This document shows positions 5,943 to 10,447 of a stretch of DNA of 10,447 bases, one piece after another. The notes below the pieces were generated by a model. It saw only the letters and a program-made list of their open reading frames with translations. It was not told where the DNA came from and searched no databases. The DNA comes from CAJPNN01 sp041844735. GTDB lineage: Bacteria; Bacillota; Clostridia; Peptostreptococcales; Anaerovoracaceae. The DNA is taken from positions 1 to 10,447 of the forward strand of contig JBGZBP010000059.1 in assembly GCA_041844735.1 (NCBI GenBank), given 5' to 3'. How positions within the stretch are numbered: the first letter of the stretch is position 1; the number at the start of each line of letters is the position of its first letter. The position numbers and the translations under genes were made by a program.

Positions 5943-7076
5943 CTATAGCTTGGACATGATATAGTCTGCGTACTCCGCGCCGCTGGCACCGTCACTTCTT
6001 CCGGTCATTACCATCTTCTTTTCTTCAGCACATTCAGCTAATGCCTTATAAAGTTTTTCCGATTCGCTGATATATCCTATATGATTCAATAACATTGCTC
6101 CTGCTCTGATAACGCTTGAAGGGTCCGCATAAATATCCCTCTTTTCCTCTACCATTCTCGGTGCCGAGCCGTGGATAGCCTCGAACATGGAATATTTTTT
6201 GCCCAGATTTGCACTTCCCGCCGTTCCTACTCCGCCTTGCAATTCTGCGGCTTCATCAGTCAATATATCACCATACAGATTCGGAAGCACCAAAACTTCA
6301 AACTCTCTTCTTCTCTTATCATCTATAAGTTTTGCCGTCATTATATCTATATACCAGTCATCACACTGAATTTCCGGATATTCCGCCGCAACTTTTTTGC
6401 ATTCTTCCAGGAATTTTCCGTCTGTAGTTTTCACTACATTCGCCTTTGTTACTATAGTGACCTTATTTTTCTTATTTGCCCTTGCATATTCAAAAGCCAA
6501 CCTCGCAATTCTTTCAGTTCCCTGAGATGTAATAACTCTGAAATCAATAGCCAAATCATCGGAAACATTAATTCCCTGACTTCCCATCGCATAAAGACAC
6601 TCCGTATTTTCTCTGAAAAACGTCCAGTCCACTCCCAGTTCCGGAACCACTACCGGTCTTACATTAGCAAATAAGTCCAGCTCTTTTCTCATAGCAACAT
6701 TCGCACTTTCGACATTTGCCCACTTGTCGCCTTTCCTCGGAGTAGTTGTAGGTCCCTTTAACAAAACATTGCATTTTTTAATTTCCGCAAGCACATCATC
6801 AGGAATAGCTTTACCGCACGCCGCTCTATTTTCTATGGTGAGTCCGTCGATAACCCTGAATTCCACCTTGCCTGCACGAACATCGTCCTCAAGCAGATGT
6901 TCAAGTACCCTCTGTGCCTGTGCTGTTATAGCGGGCCCTATTCCGTCTCCTCCTATAACGCCTATAACAATCTTATCCAACGCCTTGTAATCCGTAAAAT
7001 CTTCTTGACTCTTTAATTTTTCAATTCTTTCCAACTGACCGGAAACTATTTTTTCAAACGCTTTCATGTAATCCAT
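5943..7076 (-). CDS. icd: isocitrate/isopropylmalate dehydrogenase-family protein, likely isocitrate dehydrogenase
   Basis: 377 residues of the beta-decarboxylating dehydrogenase family, expected to oxidise isocitrate to 2-oxoglutarate and CO2. Seen: GDGIGP (43-48), the substrate loop with Ser124, Asn126, Arg130 and Arg140 in the S-x-N-V-A-x-R arrangement of isocitrate dehydrogenases rather than isopropylmalate enzymes, catalytic Tyr162 and Lys211, and metal-binding Asp244, Asp270 and Asp274. The cofactor site after HGSAP has Arg307-Met308, matching neither the Lys-Tyr of E. coli NADP enzymes nor the Asp-Ile of NAD enzymes, so cofactor use is open. An N-terminal extension of about 33 residues precedes the fold. 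Its ATG overlaps the aconitase stop by one base (TAATG), with GAGGAG upstream inside that gene, so translation is coupled. The neighbour aconitase strongly supports isocitrate as substrate. A tartrate or homoisocitrate enzyme is less likely. Confidence 0.88.
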   Translation of the reverse strand: MDYMKAFEKIVSGQLERIEKLKSQEDFTDYKALDKIVIGVIGGDGIGPAITAQAQRVLEHLLEDDVRAGKVEFRVIDGLTIENRAACGKAIPDDVLAEIKKCNVLLKGPTTTPRKGDKWANVESANVAMRKELDLFANVRPVVVPELGVDWTFFRENTECLYAMGSQGINVSDDLAIDFRVITSQGTERIARLAFEYARANKKNKVTIVTKANVVKTTDGKFLEECKKVAAEYPEIQCDDWYIDIMTAKLIDDKRRREFEVLVLPNLYGDILTDEAAELQGGVGTAGSANLGKKYSMFEAIHGSAPRMVEEKRDIYADPSSVIRAGAMLLNHIGYISESEKLYKALAECAEEKKMVMTGRSDGASGAEYADYIMSKL

Positions 7077-9010
7077 TATTTTTTCTCCTCGCTGTTTTTT
7101 ATCATATTTATCTTACCGCCGCTAAGAATCATCTTCTTCTCAAGGTCACTGAAATTCGGCACAGTCAAATATTCCTTTCCTGTAGCGGAGTCAGTCACTT
7201 TAATTTCCTCATTATCAAGCTGCTTTATGGCATCCCTTATTTCAAGCTTCATTCCCAATTTGAAATCATCATAGTCTGCTGCATTTTTCAAAACCAGCGG
7301 AAATATCCCGCTATTAATAAGGTTGGAACGGTGTATTCTTGCAAATGATTTTGCAATGACAAATTTAACGCCCAAATGCAAAGGTGCCAAGGCTGCATGC
7401 TCTCTGCTGGATCCCTGTCCGTAATTTTCTCCACCTATTATAACGGCACCGTCAGCTTCATTACATCTTTTTGCAAACTCTCCGTCAATCTTCTCAAAAC
7501 AATAATTTGATAGATAAGGAACATTTGAACGATAAGGTAATAATCTTGAATCGGACGGCATAATATCATCCGTTGTTATATTGTTTCCTGCAACCAGGCA
7601 CACTTCCCCTGCGACAACATCCTTTAAAGATGTATTCTGCGGGAACGGTTTTATATTAGGTCCCATCTCTACAGGTGTATTATTAACATTTGTTCCCTCA
7701 GGATAAACTATAAAGTTATCATTATATGTGAAGTCAACAGCTTCTATTTCCGGCAAATCCACGCCTTCCGTTCTTCCATCTGTCAACACTCCTGTCACTG
7801 CTGATATCGCTGCAGTCTCAGGACTCACTAAATATACATCTGCATCCAATGTTCCGCTTCTACCCTTAAAGTTTCTATTGAAAGTCCTAAGCGATACAGC
7901 TCCCGACTTAGGGGACTGTCCCATACCTATGCAAGGCCCGCATGCATTCTCTATTATTCTCGCACCTGCATTTATCAATGATGCCAACGCTCCGTTTTCA
8001 GCCATCTTGCTAAGTATTTTGCTTGACCCCGGAGATATAACCAAACTTACGTCCGGAGCCACCTTTTTACCTTCAAGGATTTTTGCCACTTTCATCAAGT
8101 CTGTGTAAGATGAATTCGTACAGCTTCCTATAGCCACCTGATCCACCTTGATTTTTCCTATTTTGCCGACTTCTTCGACATTATCCGGAGAATGAGGCAT
8201 CGCTGCCAAAGGAACAAGCTCCGATAGGTTGATTTCCAATACCTCATCATATACTGCATCCTTATCCGCAGACATTTCTACGAAATCTTTTTCTCTCCCC
8301 TGTGATTTCAAGTATTCCCTCGTATTCTCATCACTCGGGAACACCGATGTTGTAGCTCCCAGTTCGGCTCCCATATTTGTAATCGTAGCTCTGTCAGTTA
8401 CTGAAAGCGTCTTCACGCCATCACCGGTATATTCCACGATTTTTCCTACGCCGCCTTTTACTGTAAGTTCCTTTAAAACTTTCAAAATAACATCCTTAGC
8501 CGAAACCCACTTGTTCAGCTTTCCTGTCAAGTGAACATTAATCACTTTAGGAACTGTCAAGCTGTACGTTCCTTTTGCCATCGCAACGGCAACATCAAGT
8601 CCTCCCGCTCCTATAGCTATCATGCCCAATCCTCCACCTGTAGGAGTATGGCTGTCGGATCCCAAAAGTGTTTTTCCGGGAACACCGTAATTTTCAAGAT
8701 GCAGCTGATGACAAATGCCGTTACCCGGCTTTGAGAACAGCACTCCGTGTCGTCTGGCAACACTCTTAATAAACTCGTGATCATCAGGATTCTCAAACCC
8801 TGTCTGGAGTGTGTTATGGTCGATGTACGCTACAGAAAGCTCTGTTTTTACCTTATCGACCCCCATCGCTTCCAACTGCAAATACACCATAGTACCTGTT
8901 GAATCTTGGGTCAGTGTCTGATCCATTTTAATGGTAATCTCTGTCCCCGCCTTAAGTTCACCTGAAATCAAGTGATTCTCCAATATTTTATACGCTAACG
9001 TCTTTCCCAT
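7076..9010 (-). CDS. acn: aconitate hydratase, Aquifex-type short form
   Basis: 644 residues from the ATG at 9010, interconverting citrate and isocitrate through a [4Fe-4S] cluster in the cytoplasm. I chose this ATG because AAGGAG (9025-9020) lies nine bases upstream; an upstream in-frame TTG at 9037 would add nine residues and overrun that site. Cluster cysteines are Cys297 in GSCTNSS and Cys357 and Cys360 in ENACGPCIGMGQ. Other active-site motifs are GSDSHTPT (117-124) and, in the C-terminal swivel domain, GENYGQGSSREHAAL (527-541) followed by an SFARIHRSNLINSGIFPL-type stretch. The length fits the roughly 650-residue clostridial and Aquifex-type aconitases rather than the roughly 900-residue AcnA. 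It is first gene of the operon with isocitrate dehydrogenase and GntR. An isopropylmalate isomerase is unlikely because the swivel domain is fused and the length matches aconitase. Confidence 0.94.
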   Translation of the reverse strand: MGKTLAYKILENHLISGELKAGTEITIKMDQTLTQDSTGTMVYLQLEAMGVDKVKTELSVAYIDHNTLQTGFENPDDHEFIKSVARRHGVLFSKPGNGICHQLHLENYGVPGKTLLGSDSHTPTGGGLGMIAIGAGGLDVAVAMAKGTYSLTVPKVINVHLTGKLNKWVSAKDVILKVLKELTVKGGVGKIVEYTGDGVKTLSVTDRATITNMGAELGATTSVFPSDENTREYLKSQGREKDFVEMSADKDAVYDEVLEINLSELVPLAAMPHSPDNVEEVGKIGKIKVDQVAIGSCTNSSYTDLMKVAKILEGKKVAPDVSLVISPGSSKILSKMAENGALASLINAGARIIENACGPCIGMGQSPKSGAVSLRTFNRNFKGRSGTLDADVYLVSPETAAISAVTGVLTDGRTEGVDLPEIEAVDFTYNDNFIVYPEGTNVNNTPVEMGPNIKPFPQNTSLKDVVAGEVCLVAGNNITTDDIMPSDSRLLPYRSNVPYLSNYCFEKIDGEFAKRCNEADGAVIIGGENYGQGSSREHAALAPLHLGVKFVIAKSFARIHRSNLINSGIFPLVLKNAADYDDFKLGMKLEIRDAIKQLDNEEIKVTDSATGKEYLTVPNFSDLEKKMILSGGKINMIKNSEEKK

Positions 9011-9019
9011 TCCAATATT

Positions 9020-9025
9020 CTCCTT
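9020..9025 (-). promoter_or_regulatory. ribosome binding site fixing the aconitase start
   Basis: AAGGAG on the minus strand, nine bases before the ATG at 9010. It lies inside the reading frame of the upstream TTG, which itself has no such site, so the ATG start is preferred. Confidence 0.85.
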
Positions 9026-9043
9026 ATCAAATCGCAATCAATT

Positions 9044-9060
9044 ATGTATACAATTATACA
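9044..9060 (-). promoter_or_regulatory. candidate GntR operator on the aconitase promoter
   Basis: The minus strand reads TTGTATACAT (9053-9044), containing the 8-bp palindrome TGTATACA and close to the TTGTATACAA-like sites bound by FCD-type GntR proteins. It abuts the -10 box and covers the expected start site, ideal for repression. A second pairing, TGTATA-N4-TATACA (9045-9060), overlaps it, and ATAC recurs at 9048, 9056 and 9064. The likely binder is the GntR protein made by the same operon; that is inference. Confidence 0.55.
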
Positions 9061-9081
9061 TTTATACGATAGTTTAGTCAA
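9053..9081 (-). promoter_or_regulatory. promoter of the acn-icd-gntR operon
   Basis: Minus strand TTGACT (9081-9076), 17-bp spacer, perfect TATAAT (9058-9053). Start near 9046, leader of about 36 nt. Eleven of twelve consensus bases match, so it should be strong unless repressed. Confidence 0.85.
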
Positions 9082-9103
9082 GCAAAAATGGGGCATATAT
9101 CCA

Positions 9104-9132
9104 CTGTGATAGTTGGAGAATTATGCTATAAT
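9104..9132 (+). promoter_or_regulatory. promoter of nth
   Basis: Extended -10 TGC-TATAAT (9124-9132) with a poor -35 CTGTGA (9104-9109) 17 bp upstream. Start near 9139. It is divergent from the aconitase promoter with about 22 bp between -35 boxes. Confidence 0.65.
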
Positions 9133-9166
9133 TAGAGAGCTACACTGTTATTGGAGGAGTATATTA

Positions 9167-9811
9167 ATGAAAAGAAAACTTTCTAAGAGCGATGCTTTAG
9201 ACGTGCTGAACATATTATGGAACACATACCCGGACGCCGACTGTGCTTTAAACTATAAAACACCTTTTCAGCTATTGGTTGCCGTCGTCCTGTCTGCTCA
9301 GACCACTGACAAAGCTGTCAATCTTGTGACACCCGAATTATTTGCCGCTTATCCTGATGCACACTCTCTTTCAAAAATTTCACCGGAAGAATTGCAGGAA
9401 AGGCTGAAACGCCTGGGCATGTACAAAACCAAGGCAAAAAATTTATTGAGTCTGTCCAAGGATTTGTCGGAAAAGTTTAACGGTGTAGTGCCAAACGATT
9501 ATGAATCTCTTATTTCACTTGCCGGAGTAGGCAGAAAAAGTGCCAACGTTGTGTTGTCCAATGCTTTCGGGGTACAAAAGATAGCTGTCGACACACATGT
9601 ATTTCGTGTTTCAAACAGACTGGGCTTGGTCAACGAAAAAGATGTTCTTAAGACTGAACTTTCATTGATGAAAGTTGTTCCCGAGGACTCATGGACGAAG
9701 ACCCACCACACCCTTATATTTCATGGACGACAGATATGTTCTGCCATAAATCCTAAGTGTATGAAGTGCCCTGTTAAAGGAATATGCCTGTTCTCATCAA
9801 AAAATTTATAA
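9167..9811 (+). CDS. nth: endonuclease III (DNA glycosylase/AP lyase)
   Basis: 214 residues, normal Nth length. It removes oxidised pyrimidines from DNA and cuts the abasic site in base-excision repair. The helix-hairpin-helix LAGVGRKSANVVL (118-130) carries catalytic Lys124, and Asp142 in VDTHVFRV is the catalytic aspartate. The C-terminal [4Fe-4S] loop has Cys191, Cys198, Cys201 and Cys207 in the exact C-x6-C-x2-C-x5-C spacing. The start is the ATG after GGAGGAG (9153-9159); an in-frame ATG at 9113 would add 18 residues, but it lies before the -10 box and so would not be transcribed from the predicted promoter. It stands alone, divergent from the aconitase operon and followed by the tRNA promoter; no terminator is seen after it. 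Confidence 0.96.
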   Translation: MKRKLSKSDALDVLNILWNTYPDADCALNYKTPFQLLVAVVLSAQTTDKAVNLVTPELFAAYPDAHSLSKISPEELQERLKRLGMYKTKAKNLLSLSKDLSEKFNGVVPNDYESLISLAGVGRKSANVVLSNAFGVQKIAVDTHVFRVSNRLGLVNEKDVLKTELSLMKVVPEDSWTKTHHTLIFHGRQICSAINPKCMKCPVKGICLFSSKNL

Positions 9812-9837
9812 ATACACTCAAAAAAGAAAATTTTCCA

Positions 9838-9866
9838 TTGACATAAAAACATTATTTTGTTATCAT
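9838..9866 (+). promoter_or_regulatory. promoter of the tRNA cluster
   Basis: Perfect TTGACA (9838-9843), 17-bp spacer, TATCAT (9861-9866). Start near 9873, about 28 nt before the first tRNA. The near-consensus form fits a stable-RNA promoter. Confidence 0.8.
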
Positions 9867-9900
9867 TTTATTTGTGACTTGCAAAAGATTCACTAAATAT

Positions 9901-9977
9901 GGCGGTGTAGCTTAGTTGGCTAGAGCGTCCGGTTCATACCCGGAAGGTCGGTGGTTCGACTCCACTCGCCGCTACCA
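9901..9977 (+). tRNA. tRNA-Met (CAT), elongator
   Basis: 77-nt cloverleaf with encoded CCA. Acceptor GGCGGTG pairs with CGCCGCT (two G-U pairs), anticodon stem TCCGG/CCGGA, anticodon CAT at 9935-9937. The paired acceptor end and absence of the three G-C pairs of initiators exclude fMet. It resembles Firmicute elongator tRNA-Met closely; a lysidine-modified Ile2 tRNA is less likely. Confidence 0.92.
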
Positions 9978-9980
9978 TTA

Positions 9981-10056
9981 GGGCGTATAGCTCAGCTGGG
10001 AGAGCACCTGCCTTACAAGCAGGGGGTCATAGGTTCGAGCCCTATTACGCCCACCA
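9981..10056 (+). tRNA. tRNA-Val (TAC)
   Basis: 76-nt cloverleaf with encoded CCA. Acceptor GGGCGTA/TACGCCC, anticodon stem CCTGC/GCAGG, anticodon TAC at 10014-10016. It lies three bases after tRNA-Met. Confidence 0.96.
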
Positions 10057-10065
10057 AGTTAAATT

Positions 10066-10142
10066 GGCCCGGTAGTTCAGTTGGTTAGAATGCCAGCCTG
10101 TCACGCTGGAGGTCGTCGGTTCGAGCCCGATCCGGGTCGCCA
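10066..10142 (+). tRNA. tRNA-Asp (GTC)
   Basis: 77-nt cloverleaf with encoded CCA and discriminator G. Acceptor GGCCCGG/CCGGGTC with one G-U, anticodon stem CCAGC/GCTGG, anticodon GTC at 10100-10102. Confidence 0.96.
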
Positions 10143-10184
10143 TTATTTATTTGATCAATCAGAGTAACAAGATAAAGCAGTTAT

Positions 10185-10259
10185 GCTGGCGTGGCTCAAC
10201 GGTAGAGCAGCTGATTTGTAATCAGCAGGTTGGGGGTTCGATTCCCTCCGCCAGCTCCA
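10185..10259 (+). tRNA. tRNA-Thr (TGT)
   Basis: 75-nt cloverleaf with encoded CCA. Perfect acceptor GCTGGCG/CGCCAGC, anticodon stem GCTGA/TCAGC, anticodon TGT at 10217-10219. The 42-nt gap before it shows no promoter or terminator. Confidence 0.96.
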
Positions 10260-10265
10260 AAATTT

Positions 10266-10350
10266 CGAGGGTTTCCCGAGTGGCCAAAGGGGGCGGACTG
10301 TAAATCCGTTAGCTGAGCTTTCGGTGGTTCGAATCCACCACCCTCGACCA
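10266..10350 (+). tRNA. tRNA-Tyr (GTA)
   Basis: 85-nt class II tRNA with a long variable arm and encoded CCA. Acceptor CGAGGGT/ACCCTCG, anticodon stem GCGGA/TCCGT, anticodon GTA at 10300-10302. Confidence 0.96.
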
Positions 10351-10372
10351 ATATAAAAAAAGAATATATTTT

Positions 10373-10447
10373 GCGGAAGTGGCTCAGGGGTAGAGCATCG
10401 CCTTGCCAAGGCGAGGGTCGCGAGTTCGAATCTCGTCTTCCGCTCCA
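10373..10447 (+). tRNA. tRNA-Gly (GCC)
   Basis: 75-nt cloverleaf whose encoded CCA ends on the last base of the window. Acceptor GCGGAAG/CTTCCGC, anticodon stem TCGCC/GGCGA, anticodon GCC at 10405-10407. No terminator follows within the window, so more tRNA genes may lie beyond. Confidence 0.96.

Noticed and set aside
6171..6674. 167-codon plus-strand open frame
   Set aside because: Lies wholly antisense to the isocitrate dehydrogenase-family gene, whose reading frame has clear motifs; the antisense peptide has none.
9011..9037. TTG start extending aconitase by nine residues
   Set aside because: The AAGGAG site for the downstream ATG lies within this extension, and the TTG has no ribosome site of its own.
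9113..9166. Upstream ATG extending nth by 18 residues
   Set aside because: It would start before the -10 box of the predicted nth promoter, and GGAGGAG precedes the inner ATG.
10155..10409. 84-codon minus-strand open frame
   Set aside because: It runs antisense through the Thr and Tyr tRNA genes and into the Gly one. Its peptide (WWIRTTESSANGF and similar) is the well-known spurious product of reading tRNA genes backwards.
1..10447. CRISPR array, insertion sequence, prophage or defence system
   Set aside because: No spaced repeat array, transposase, integrase, terminal inverted repeats or defence-type genes are visible; tRNA genes are present but no attachment-site duplication was seen.

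Overview
The window looks like a low-GC Gram-positive anaerobe, most likely Clostridia. The reasons are AT-rich spacers, strong AGGAGG-type ribosome binding sites, sigma-A-type promoters with 17-bp spacing, tRNA genes with encoded CCA, and a gene set typical of amino-acid fermenters. The exact taxon is inference. No mobile element, CRISPR array, rRNA or sign of recent transfer was seen.

Layout. (1) 1-464, minus: N-terminal third or less of a P-type cation-transporting ATPase, cut by the window edge. Its leader (about 697 to 465) carries what reads as a yybP-ykoY manganese riboswitch, with its own promoter and an overlapping intrinsic terminator, followed by a possible H-type pseudoknot. This makes Mn2+ export the best guess for the pump. 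(2) 749-2095, minus: a Na+-coupled NSS/SNF amino-acid transporter, divergent from (3) 2397-3386, plus: an AraC-family regulator; a perfect 6+6 dyad lies inside the regulator's promoter. (4) 3403-5137, minus: a two-gene operon of a phenylacetate-CoA ligase-type enzyme (paaK family) and a tandem-ACT protein. It has its own promoter and a short leader with three 10-nt-phased repeats and a terminator hairpin whose U-run abuts the paaK Shine-Dalgarno. (5) 5262-9010, minus: an operon of Aquifex-type aconitase, isocitrate dehydrogenase-family enzyme and FCD-type GntR regulator, with a consensus promoter overlapped by a GntR-like TGTATACA palindrome. (6) 9167-9811, plus: endonuclease III (nth), divergent from the aconitase operon. 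(7) 9838-10447, plus: a strong promoter and six tRNA genes (Met, Val, Asp, Thr, Tyr, Gly); the last ends exactly at the window edge, so the cluster may continue.

How the parts may work together. Aconitase and isocitrate dehydrogenase would carry citrate to 2-oxoglutarate, the usual oxidative route to glutamate in anaerobes, and the co-transcribed GntR protein is a likely autoregulator. The NSS transporter, paaK-type ligase and ACT protein suggest uptake and fermentation of an aromatic or related amino acid to an aryl-acid, with a ligand-binding ACT protein as sensor. That last link rests on gene neighbourhood and family knowledge only. The most notable non-coding signals are the Mn riboswitch, the candidate pseudoknot behind it, and the unexplained paaK leader.
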